A stretch of DNA of 64,000 nucleotides, from the NCBI RefSeq assembly GCF_002277955.1, contig NZ_CP018477.1:1488001-1552000 (forward strand), read 5' to 3'. Below are positions 45,092 to 53,305 of this stretch, one piece after another. The notes under the pieces were generated by a model that saw only the letters and a program-made list of their open reading frames with translations, searched no databases and was not told the origin of the DNA. The DNA is from Thermogutta terrifontis. Its GTDB lineage: Bacteria > Planctomycetota > Planctomycetia > Pirellulales > Thermoguttaceae. Numbering within the stretch: the first letter of the stretch is position 1; each line of letters starts with the position of its first letter. The translations under genes were made by a program, and so were the position numbers.

Positions 45092-46318
45092 ATGAGCGGG
45101 GAAATGGCAGCGGGCTCATCTTCTCGGATTGCCGAGTTTTACGGCATGCTCTTCTCGCCCCCGGAGGGCTCCACGGTTTGGGCGTGCATGCAATGTGGTC
45201 TGTGCGCGAGTTCGTGCCCCCTGGGGGACGCCATGGAGTATACGCCCCGGCGGATCATCGCCGAGGCCTGGAGCGGTACGCTCGAGCGGGTCATTCGGAG
45301 CCCCTCGATTTGGATGTGCGTGGGGTGTTATACGTGCTCTCTCCGCTGCCCCCGCCAGATCGATCTCACAGACACCGTGTGGCCGGCGATGCGGGATTAC
45401 GCCCTCCAGGAGGGTATTCAGCCGCCCTCTGAGCTGCGGACGGCCTTCCAAAACCTCTACCTTTACGGGAACGTGTTTGGACATTCGCCCCGAAAGCGGC
45501 TCGAATGGACGCGGGGGCTGGAAGTAACAGTGCGGGACCTTTCTAAATCCCCGGAGCCGGTCGAGGTCCTTTGGCTGGTCGGGTGTTATCCTTCTTACCA
45601 TCCTCGGAACCAGGTGGTCGCGCGGGAGATGGCCCGCATCCTCACCGCCTTGGGGATCCGCTGGGGGATCTTGGGCAAGGAGGAACGGGCGCTGGGGGAT
45701 TGCGACCGCTTGTTCGGCGAGGAAGGCCTTTTTGAAATGCTGGTGGAAAGCAACCGGCGTCTGTTTGAACGATTCCAGTTCGAAAAGATCGTCCTTCTCG
45801 ATCCCCATGCCTTTCGAGCATTGGAGAAGTTTTATCCCCGTTTTGGGGCGGTGTTTCCGGCCGAGCATTACACGACTTTTCTAGCCTCCCGGTTGGAACA
45901 GCTTCGCCCCTGGCTGGTCAAACGGATCAACGCTCGGGTCACCTACCACGACAATTGCTGTGTTGGCCGGCGGTGCCGATGTTTCGATGCTCCGCGGAAG
46001 CTTTTGACCGCTATTCCGGGCATCGAACTGGTGGAGATGGAGAGGAACCGGGAGCACGCCCTCTGTTGTGGTGGGGGTGGTGGCGGGATGTGGCTGGATG
46101 CCTTCATCACACAGCATGGGGGGCGGCGGCTTTCCGACGTGCGGGTCCAGCATGCGCTCAAGACAGGCGCGGAGATTCTGGCGGTTTCTTGTCCCTTCGA
46201 ATTGTCCCGCTTCGAGGACGCGGTGAAAGTGGCTGGGGCAGAAGACAGGCTCAGGGTGCGCGACATCCTTGAGCTGCTGGCGGAATCCATGGGACTGAGT
46301 GAAGGAGGTGGTCCATGA
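45092..46318 (+). CDS. Soluble HdrCB-like Fe-S oxidoreductase (2x4Fe-4S plus CCG domains)
   Basis: 408 residues. GGAGGGACGGCG precedes ATG 45092. Two classical 4Fe-4S motifs come first, CMQCGLCASSCP (C32, C35, C38, C42) and CVGCYTCSLRCP (C76, C79, C82, C86), as in HdrC. Two CCG-type domains as in HdrB/HdrD/GlcF follow. The first is degenerate (LWLVGCYPSYHPRN); the second is VTYHDNCCVGRR ... HALCCGGGGGGMW. No membrane helix. It resembles the Fe-S subunits that link flavoprotein dehydrogenases to other carriers, and overlaps etfB as ATGA. It probably passes electrons between EtfAB, HdrA and an unidentified dehydrogenase. Confidence 0.87.
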   Translation: MSGEMAAGSSSRIAEFYGMLFSPPEGSTVWACMQCGLCASSCPLGDAMEYTPRRIIAEAWSGTLERVIRSPSIWMCVGCYTCSLRCPRQIDLTDTVWPAMRDYALQEGIQPPSELRTAFQNLYLYGNVFGHSPRKRLEWTRGLEVTVRDLSKSPEPVEVLWLVGCYPSYHPRNQVVAREMARILTALGIRWGILGKEERALGDCDRLFGEEGLFEMLVESNRRLFERFQFEKIVLLDPHAFRALEKFYPRFGAVFPAEHYTTFLASRLEQLRPWLVKRINARVTYHDNCCVGRRCRCFDAPRKLLTAIPGIELVEMERNREHALCCGGGGGGMWLDAFITQHGGRRLSDVRVQHALKTGAEILAVSCPFELSRFEDAVKVAGAEDRLRVRDILELLAESMGLSEGGGP

Positions 46319-47088
46319 ACGTGCTGGTTACGGTGCGGCTCGTGCCGGACCTGGTGGAACCCCTGGTCGTCACCCCGCAGGAGGACAACCTTGACTGGGA
46401 AGAGACCTCGCTGGTCCTCAATGAGAGTGATGACCACGCTTTGGAGGAGGCCCTCCTGCTGAAGGAGAAGCATCGGGCCCGGATCATGGTAACAGCCTTC
46501 GATTTTGGTGAGATCGACCAGGTCCTTTACATGGCGGCAGCCAAGGGGGTTGATCGGATCATCAAGATTTCGTGGCCTCATCGAGAGCCACCCAACAGCT
46601 TGGAGATCGTAGAGACCCTTGCCCGCCTCGTACCGGCGTTGGGGATTGATCTGGTACTCATGGGATGTCAGTCTCCAACGGAGTTCTTGGGGATGGCAGC
46701 GCCGCAGCTTGCGGCTACACTCGGCTGGAGTTATGTGGGCGTGGTGCGGGGGGTCGAGGGCTCTGGTCGTTCTGAGGCATGGAGGGCCTTCAAGGAATAT
46801 CCAGGAGCCATCCTGGCGGAAATGGAAGTCCGGTTGCCAGCGGTCGTGGGGATCCTCACGGCCAGTCAACCCCCGCGGTATGTGCCGGTAAGCCGGATCC
46901 GCGCAGCGGCCCAGCAGGTGCAGTTCGAGACTATAGAGGGGCCCGATGAACTGAAGGAACCACCGGCTGCGATCCGACGGGTGTATCTTACCCCAGTCAC
47001 AGCCCATGCCACTATGCTTCGAGGTTCGGAAGAAGAAGTCGCCCGTCAACTGGTCGAACTCTTGCTGGAGAAAGGAATTCTGAAATGA
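46315..47088 (+). CDS. etfB: Electron transfer flavoprotein beta subunit
   Basis: 257 residues, starting on the ATGA overlap with the HdrCB-like gene. Beta-subunit features: MNVLVTVRLVPD start, LVLNESDDHALEEALLLKEKH (equivalent of INPFDEYALEEAL), DQVLYMAAAKGVDRIIKI and the AMP/FAD-binding-type stretch DLVLMGCQSPTEFLGMAAPQLAATLGW. EtfAB holds one FAD and an AMP, or a second FAD in bifurcating types, and collects electrons from acyl-CoA or 2-hydroxyacid dehydrogenases. Which type applies was not decided. It is coupled to etfA by another 4-base overlap. Confidence 0.9.
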   Translation: MNVLVTVRLVPDLVEPLVVTPQEDNLDWEETSLVLNESDDHALEEALLLKEKHRARIMVTAFDFGEIDQVLYMAAAKGVDRIIKISWPHREPPNSLEIVETLARLVPALGIDLVLMGCQSPTEFLGMAAPQLAATLGWSYVGVVRGVEGSGRSEAWRAFKEYPGAILAEMEVRLPAVVGILTASQPPRYVPVSRIRAAAQQVQFETIEGPDELKEPPAAIRRVYLTPVTAHATMLRGSEEEVARQLVELLLEKGILK

Positions 47089-48068
47089 GCCGCCGCATTG
47101 CTGTCCCGGTGGAAGCTTACCAGGGAAAGATCACCGATTTGACGCGGGAGTGTCTGATTGCTGCACGCCTCCTGGCTGGTGACCAGGACGAGGTGGTGGC
47201 CTACATGTTTGGTGAAATCCCGGCCGAGGGGAATTCAGTGCTCCAGCTTGCGGATCGAATTATTACATTCGAGGATGGCCAGGTCGGCCAGCCGGTCGCT
47301 TTGGCCCAGGCCAAGCTTCTTTGCTCGAAGCTGGATCGGGCGGAAGTCGAGCTGGTCCTCGTGGGTAGCAGTTCGTGGGGGCTGGATTTGGGCCCCTTGA
47401 TGGCGGCTTACTGGGGTGTGCCACTTGTCGCCAATTGCCAGTGGTTGGAACGGCGGGAAAACTCGTTATGGGCCACCTGTCGGATCTGCGCTGGGAAACT
47501 CATGGTGGATGTGGAGGTCGAGGCCCGGCCGGCTGTGGTCCTGCTGTTGCCGGGCAGCTTTCTCCGCAAAGAAGTGGCCCCCCGGAACAAGCAGCCTGTG
47601 ATCGAAAGAGAGACGGTCGCGCCGGAGGAATGGGACGATCGGGTCCGTTTCCAGCGGTGGATTGAGCCGCAGCGAGAAGATGTGGACATCACCCAGGCGG
47701 AGATTCTGGTGGCCGTAGGCCGGGGAATTGAGCGGCGAGAAAACCTGGAGGTCGCGGAGGAGTTGGCAGAGGTCCTGGGAGGCGTCGTGTGCGGTTCCCG
47801 GCCGGTGGTCGATCAGGGCTGGCTACCACCTACGCGACAAGTGGGTAAATCGGGGATGATCGTCAAACCGAAACTTTACCTGGCGCTGGGGATCAGTGGG
47901 GCCCCAGAACACGTGGAGGGAATGAAAGACGCCGATCTGATTGTGGCGATCAATCGCGACGAACAGGCGCCCATCTTTCATGTGGCTGATTACGGAATCG
48001 CTGCGGATTTGTTCGATGTGGTTCCTGCCTTGAAAGAGGCTCTTATTGCGCGACGTCAGGAGACCTGA
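47085..48068 (+). CDS. etfA: Electron transfer flavoprotein alpha subunit
   Basis: 327 residues, starting on the ATGA overlap with etfB. The C-terminal FAD-binding region is complete: VVCGSRPVVDQGWLPPTRQV, GKSGMIVKPKLYLALGISGA and NRDEQAPIFHVADYGIAADLF. There is no N-terminal ferredoxin domain. In this operon the natural acceptor is the membrane Fe-S protein encoded directly downstream (stop and ATG are adjacent), giving a route from EtfAB to quinone without the usual ETF-QO flavoprotein. Confidence 0.92.
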   Translation: MSRRIAVPVEAYQGKITDLTRECLIAARLLAGDQDEVVAYMFGEIPAEGNSVLQLADRIITFEDGQVGQPVALAQAKLLCSKLDRAEVELVLVGSSSWGLDLGPLMAAYWGVPLVANCQWLERRENSLWATCRICAGKLMVDVEVEARPAVVLLLPGSFLRKEVAPRNKQPVIERETVAPEEWDDRVRFQRWIEPQREDVDITQAEILVAVGRGIERRENLEVAEELAEVLGGVVCGSRPVVDQGWLPPTRQVGKSGMIVKPKLYLALGISGAPEHVEGMKDADLIVAINRDEQAPIFHVADYGIAADLFDVVPALKEALIARRQET

Positions 48069-50360
48069 ATGGTACCGGTCCGCCCCACATTCTGGAACAT
48101 TCCGGAATGGAGCGAAGCACTCCAATATGTTCTCGGATTGGCGGTGATGCTCGTTCTTGTGTGGGGCATTGTGAGCCACGTTCGGTCGTGGCGGCGCGGG
48201 GCTTCCGAACACGGCGTCCCATGGACCTGGCAAACTTGGAGATCGACGGTTGACCGATTGCTCCGTTACGTCGTTCTTCCGGAACGGCTTCACAGCGACC
48301 CGTTCGCGCTCATCACGCACAGCCTCCTGCTTTGGGGCATGGTCATGTTGGCGATCGGGACTGCTTTGGCCACGATCGATTGGGATGTATTTCACCTCAT
48401 TTGGGGATGGCGACTTCTTTCGGGAGTGACCTATCAGATATTTGAACTGGTCCTCGATCTGGCAGGGGTCGCCCTGGTGATAGGAGCCGGATTGGCGCTT
48501 TATCGGCGATACATCTTGCGGCCGCCTCGACTGTCCAGGCCGCGTTCTTCCCGGGACGCTTGGCAATCTCCCGTTTTGGTGGGGCTCCTTCTGTTTATTG
48601 GAATTACCGGATTTGCTCTGGAGGGACTCCGGATCGAAGGCGGCCGACTCCTCAGCCCAACGTTTGCAAATGACAGCGAGGTACGAGCAACGGCCTCCAG
48701 TGAACACCCGAGGGATCAGACAGCCGTGGCCGCCGCGACCATCGCTCGATGGTCGCCCATTGGCAATGGCTTTGCGGCTTTGTTCGGAGGCCTGTCCCTC
48801 TCTGCAATTCGAGGCACGCACCTGATCGTCTGGTGGCTCCACGCTCTGGCGGCCTTCGCGTTCCTCATCTTAATTCCCTTCACCAAAGCGATCCATCTTG
48901 TCGCTGGGTTGGCCCATGTGGTCTTGCCCCGCTCTGATGAATGGCCGGTGGCCTCGGAAAACGGACCGACTTCGTCCCCAGGGATTTCCCTCCCGGCTCT
49001 GACCTGGCGGCAAAGGATGGAGATTACCGCCTGTACGGCGTGCGGAAAGTGTCAGGAACTTTGCCCGGCCTATGTCCTGGGTCAGCCGTTGACTCCTAAA
49101 GGACTCGTGTGGGCAGCCCAGGGGCAGCTTTTGGCAGAACTCCGCTGGCTGCCACTTGTTCCGCGTATTCCTTCGGAAGAACGCGAATGGCTACGTCAGG
49201 AGGCCATTTGGTCCTGCTACACGTGCCGCTTGTGTGAAGAGGTGTGTCCAGTCCTGATTCGACATACCGGGCTGGTCGGCGCTTACCGCAGAGCCCTCGT
49301 GGATTCCGGGAGACTGGGGAGCGGACTCGAGGAAGTCTTCATCAATCTCCAGCGGTACGGAAATTCCTTCGGGCAATCCCCGCGCAAACGGGGAGATTGG
49401 ACCAAAGGGCTTGGCTTTCCTGTCAAAAACGCTTGCAAGGAACCGGTTGAATACCTGTGGTTTGTGGGGGATTACGCATCCTACGATCCGCGGGTTCAAA
49501 GCGCTACCCAGGCCGCTGCACGGCTTCTCCATCTCGCTGGGGTTGATTTCGGGATCCTCTTTGACAAGGAGAAGAACAGCGGCAATGACGCTCGCCGAGC
49601 AGGTGAGGAAGGGCTTTTCGAATATCTTCGGGAAGAAAACATTGCCAGCTTCCGGCAAGCCAGTTTCCGCGCCATCATCACAGGAGACCCGCATAGTTAC
49701 CACGCCCTGCGGAACGAGTACGGCCTTGAGCAAGCGGGATTGGCACGGCAAAAAGGCCCGAGTTCGGCGAGGGAATGGCAGCCTGTGGAATCATCCAGCA
49801 CGAAGGGCGCATCAGGACCAGCCTTATCGAGGAAGTCCCACTCGAGCAGTTCTGGCACAATCAATTCAAGCGCTCCTGGCCTGGTACGCCCATTGGTGGA
49901 GCTTTTTTGGGAACTCCTCCAGGAAGGTCGTCTTAAGGTGGTGAGAAGAATAAAGCGGCGGGTAACCTACCACGACCCGTGTTACCTGGGACGGTACAAC
50001 GGGATTTACGATGCCCCAAGAGCGATCCTCGAAGCAATCGGATGCACTCTTGTGGAGATGCCTCGGCATGGCCGGCACAGTTTCTGTTGCGGGGCTGGCG
50101 GAGGCCGGATCTGGATGAAAGATCGTCCTGATACCCGGGAGCGTCCCGCGGAGAACCGAATTCGAGAGGCCATCAATCTCGTCGGCGTGCAAGACCTGGT
50201 GGTGGCGTGTCCAAAAGACCTCGTCATGTTCCAGGACGCTGTTAAATCTCTTGGCTACGAGCAAAAACTCCGCGTCGTGGATATCACCGTGCTTTTGGGA
50301 GAGGCGGTCTTGGGAAAGTCCCCTTCTGATCCGGACGAGCCAACCGTTTTCGAAGCGTAA
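48069..50360 (+). CDS. Membrane-bound HdrDE/EMO-like ETF:quinone Fe-S oxidoreductase
   Basis: 763 residues. The N-terminal half is a NarI-type cytochrome b with helices at about 17-36, 80-101, 122-145, 168-185 and 250-283; H84, H251, H258 and H276 are candidate heme ligands. Two 4Fe-4S motifs follow (CTACGKCQELCP, 322-333, and CYTCRLCEEVCP), then CCG domains, the second with VTYHDPCYLGRYNGIYDAPR and SFCCGAGGGR. This NarI-HdrD fusion matches the ETF:menaquinone oxidoreductase (EMO, DUF224) of syntrophs. It is paralogous to the soluble HdrCB-like protein: GNSFGQSPRKRGDWTKGL here versus GNVFGHSPRKRLEWTRGL there. A Ser/Gly-rich linker (about 575-605) is unusual. Confidence 0.88.
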   Translation: MVPVRPTFWNIPEWSEALQYVLGLAVMLVLVWGIVSHVRSWRRGASEHGVPWTWQTWRSTVDRLLRYVVLPERLHSDPFALITHSLLLWGMVMLAIGTALATIDWDVFHLIWGWRLLSGVTYQIFELVLDLAGVALVIGAGLALYRRYILRPPRLSRPRSSRDAWQSPVLVGLLLFIGITGFALEGLRIEGGRLLSPTFANDSEVRATASSEHPRDQTAVAAATIARWSPIGNGFAALFGGLSLSAIRGTHLIVWWLHALAAFAFLILIPFTKAIHLVAGLAHVVLPRSDEWPVASENGPTSSPGISLPALTWRQRMEITACTACGKCQELCPAYVLGQPLTPKGLVWAAQGQLLAELRWLPLVPRIPSEEREWLRQEAIWSCYTCRLCEEVCPVLIRHTGLVGAYRRALVDSGRLGSGLEEVFINLQRYGNSFGQSPRKRGDWTKGLGFPVKNACKEPVEYLWFVGDYASYDPRVQSATQAAARLLHLAGVDFGILFDKEKNSGNDARRAGEEGLFEYLREENIASFRQASFRAIITGDPHSYHALRNEYGLEQAGLARQKGPSSAREWQPVESSSTKGASGPALSRKSHSSSSGTINSSAPGLVRPLVELFWELLQEGRLKVVRRIKRRVTYHDPCYLGRYNGIYDAPRAILEAIGCTLVEMPRHGRHSFCCGAGGGRIWMKDRPDTRERPAENRIREAINLVGVQDLVVACPKDLVMFQDAVKSLGYEQKLRVVDITVLLGEAVLGKSPSDPDEPTVFEA

Positions 50361-50395
50361 ACATCACAAAAATACCTGGCGGCGGAGGTGGGACG

Positions 50396-52384
50396 ATGGT
50401 GCAGGCCACGGGCGAAATCCGAGTAGGTGTGTACGTGTGCCACTGCGGCACCAATATCGCCGCAACCCTCGATGTGGCCGAGCTGGCCCAGTACGCCAGC
50501 ACTCTGGCCCACGTGCAGGTGGCCCGGGACTACAAATATATGTGCTCCGAACCCGGTCAGGATCTCATCAAAGAGGATGTGGCGAGGTATGGTCTCAACC
50601 GTGTGGTGGTGGCGGCCTGCTCTCCCCATCTCCATGAAAGCACGTTCCGCCGCGTCCTCCGGGAGGCTGGGGTTAACCCCTATCTTCTTGCCATAGCCAA
50701 TATTCGCGAACACGTCGCGTGGACGGCTCCAGCGGGACCGGTTGCGCAGACCCGGGCTCGCGCTCAGATCGCTGCGGCGGTGGCCCGAGTGGCGGTGCAA
50801 AAGCCGCTCACTCCGCGGTCGTATCCCGTCGTGCCCCGAGTGTTGGTTATCGGCGGCGGGATTGCTGGGATCCAGGCGGCGCTCACCCTGGCCGACGCCG
50901 GCAAGGAAGTCATCCTCGTGGAAAGGGAACCCACCATCGGCGGACACATGGCGAAATTTGACAAGACCTTCCCCACCCTAGACTGTGCTGCCTGCATTCT
51001 GACCCCCAAGATGTCGGCCGTTAAAGACCATCCTAATATCAAATTGCTCACTTTTTCAGAAATTCAGGAAGTGACGGGCTCGGTGGGCCGCTTCCTGGTG
51101 AGGGTTCTTCGGAAACCCCGTTACATCCGCGAGGATCTGTGCGTCGGGTGCCTCCAGTGCATCGAGGCCTGCCTCTTTAAGGCCCTCAAGATTCCCAACG
51201 AATTCGATCTGGGCCTGTCCAAGCGAAAACCCATTTATCTGCCCTTTCCCCAGGCTGTGCCGCGCCTCCCCGTTATCGACCCCCAAACGTGCCTGCGACT
51301 GCGAACCGGAAAATGCAAGCAAACCTGCCTGGAAGCCTGCACGGATCGCAAGGCTATCGACTTCGAACAACAGGAGTGGGTGGAAGAATACGAGGTTGGA
51401 GCGATCATCGTAGCCACGGGTTTTCGCACGTTTGATCCCACGCCCCTTGCATACTACGGCTACGGCCGGTTTCCCGAGGTGTACACGGCACTGGAAGTGG
51501 AACGACTTCTTAACGCAGCTGGCCCCACCGGGGGCGAGGTCTTGCTTCGGGACGGTGCGAAGCCCCAGGCGGTGGGTATCGTCCACTGTGTGGGCAGCCG
51601 CGACCGCAACGCTCATCCGTATTGCTCCCGTGTGTGCTGCATGTACGCCATTAAACTGGCGCACCTCATTCGGGAACGGACAGGAGCAGACGTCTTTAAC
51701 TTCTACATTGACATTCGTGCTCCCGGCAAAGGATTCGAAGAGTTCTACGAGAGGGTACAGAAGGAAGGTGTTCACTTTGTGCGGGGAAAAGTGGGCGAAG
51801 TGGAACGTCTGGCGGACAACGGCGATAGGCGGCGGCTGCTCGTGACGGTCGAGGACACTCTGGTGGGACGCGTTCGCAAGATTCCCGTGGATATGCTCAT
51901 TCTGGCAGTAGCCCTGGAACCGGCGGAAGGGGCCGAGGAGCTCAGGAAGCTCTTGCATCTGTCCTGTTCTTCGGAAGGCTTTTTCCTGGAAAAGCACCCC
52001 AAACTTGCCCCGGTCAATACGGCCAGCGATGGGATTTTTGTGGCCGGCGCCTGCCAGGGGCCCAAGGACATTCCTGATACGGTGGCGCAGGCCGACGCTG
52101 CCGCCGCGCAGGCTCTCGCCCTCATCGACCACGGAGTGGTGGAAACGGAGCCCAACATCGCCTGGGTTAACGAAGGAGTGTGTTCCGGATGCCGCGTTTG
52201 CGTTTCCCTGTGCCCGTTTGGGGCAATCACTCCCGATGAGGAAAAACAGGTGGCGGTCATCGATCCCGCCCTCTGCAAAGGATGCGGGACGTGTGTGGCC
52301 GCTTGCCCGTCCGGAGCAGCCCAGCAGGACCTGTTCTCCACCGCGGAGATCCTGGCGGAAATCGAAGGGATTCTTTCTGTGTAA
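50396..52384 (+). CDS. HdrA-like flavin Fe-S subunit of heterodisulfide-reductase family
   Basis: 662 residues, normal HdrA length. N-terminal VYVCHCGTNI (C15, C17) and CSEPGQDLI with VVAACSPHLHESTFR are HdrA-type. The FAD site is VLVIGGGIAGIQAAL (149-163), followed by the diagnostic DCAACILTPKM (C197, C200). One central 4Fe-4S motif (CVGCLQCIEAC) and two C-terminal ones (CSGCRVCVSLCP, CKGCGTCVAACP) are present. HdrA is the bifurcating flavoprotein of Hdr complexes; in bacteria it works with HdrBC-like proteins and hydrogenase, formate or NADH modules. Here it is 35 bases after the EMO-like gene, and its HdrBC partner may be the first gene of the operon. No MvhD/Flox genes are seen. Confidence 0.9.
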   Translation: MVQATGEIRVGVYVCHCGTNIAATLDVAELAQYASTLAHVQVARDYKYMCSEPGQDLIKEDVARYGLNRVVVAACSPHLHESTFRRVLREAGVNPYLLAIANIREHVAWTAPAGPVAQTRARAQIAAAVARVAVQKPLTPRSYPVVPRVLVIGGGIAGIQAALTLADAGKEVILVEREPTIGGHMAKFDKTFPTLDCAACILTPKMSAVKDHPNIKLLTFSEIQEVTGSVGRFLVRVLRKPRYIREDLCVGCLQCIEACLFKALKIPNEFDLGLSKRKPIYLPFPQAVPRLPVIDPQTCLRLRTGKCKQTCLEACTDRKAIDFEQQEWVEEYEVGAIIVATGFRTFDPTPLAYYGYGRFPEVYTALEVERLLNAAGPTGGEVLLRDGAKPQAVGIVHCVGSRDRNAHPYCSRVCCMYAIKLAHLIRERTGADVFNFYIDIRAPGKGFEEFYERVQKEGVHFVRGKVGEVERLADNGDRRRLLVTVEDTLVGRVRKIPVDMLILAVALEPAEGAEELRKLLHLSCSSEGFFLEKHPKLAPVNTASDGIFVAGACQGPKDIPDTVAQADAAAAQALALIDHGVVETEPNIAWVNEGVCSGCRVCVSLCPFGAITPDEEKQVAVIDPALCKGCGTCVAACPSGAAQQDLFSTAEILAEIEGILSV

Positions 52385-52543
52385 AAGCATATCCATAGCC
52401 ATCGTCCACAACGGCGTTCCATTGGTTGTGCCTGACCTTCGACCGGGCAATGGGACGCGGTCCGTGGCCTTCGTTGCCTCTCACGCGCGGCCAAAAGTTT
52501 ACCTATTTTCGCCGGGGCGCGCGATGGCGGCTTATTTCGTTAA

Positions 52544-53206
52544 AATAAGCAAGCTCGTACTTGCCACGTCGCCCCGAGCTGCGAGTATTTCCGACCGGAG
52601 ACCGCTCGCGATCAAAAAAAACAGTGGCTCGGCATTCCGCCGGGCCGATTCGTGTTGGGATATGTGGGGCGACTTTCTCCAGAAAAGAATCTCTCGATGT
52701 TACTCGATGCGGCGCGGGAACTCCCTGGGCAAGGGCACGCTGTGCACGTCCTGCTGGTGGGAGATGGGCCGGCATGCCAGGCTCTTCGTACCCATGCCGA
52801 GCGGCTCGGCACTGCGGATCACGTCACATTGGCAGGTTACGCCGCCGATCCTTGCCCCTGTTACTCCGCGATGGATGCCTTTGTCCTGCTGAGTCGCAGC
52901 GAAGGGCTGCCCAATGTCCTTTTTAAGGCCATGGCCATGGAGGTCCCGGCCATTTGCACGCCGGTCGGTGGCATTCCGGCGGTCATTGAGCCAGAACACA
53001 ATGGGCTGCTCGTACCCCTGCATAATGTCCAGGCGACTGTGCCGGCTGTCCGGCGTCTGATCGATGATCGCGCGTTGGCGTCACCTCTGGGTCAGGCCGG
53101 GCGCGAACACGTCGAGCGCCATCACAGCTTCGACCGCCGCACGGAACGTTTATGTGAGACCTACAGGCGACTCATGGGCCCGGAAATCGCCCGACCGTCT
53201 CGTTGA
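52544..53206 (+). pseudogene. Truncated GT4 glycosyltransferase, C-terminal half only
   Basis: The frame opens after TAA 52541 and runs 220 residues without a plausible start; a GTG at 52652 lies inside the fold. It begins near the inter-domain region (YFRPETARDQKKQWLGIPPG) and contains the GT-B C-terminal domain: VLGYVGRLSPEKNL, VLLVGDGP and VTLAGYAADP. The EX7E motif reads EGLPNVLFK: the second Glu is Lys. The N-terminal acceptor domain is missing. It lies between hdrA and the lactate permease. Probably a dead remnant left by a rearrangement downstream of hdrA. Confidence 0.8.
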
Positions 53207-53305
53207 GAAAGGCCACATCTTCTGGGTATGATGCCTTGGTTGCGGCATCACCGTGGATCCTGGTCCTGCACAATCGCGGACCTTTCTCGATGAAAGAGAA
53301 AGAGA

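Noticed and set aside
44731-45432. 233-residue plus-strand frame before and inside the HdrCB-like gene
   Set aside because: Out of frame with the 4Fe-4S motifs of the real gene and begins in repeat DNA.
52005-52892. 295-residue plus-strand frame bridging hdrA and the glycosyltransferase remnant
   Set aside because: Out of frame with both recognisable proteins; a chance open frame.
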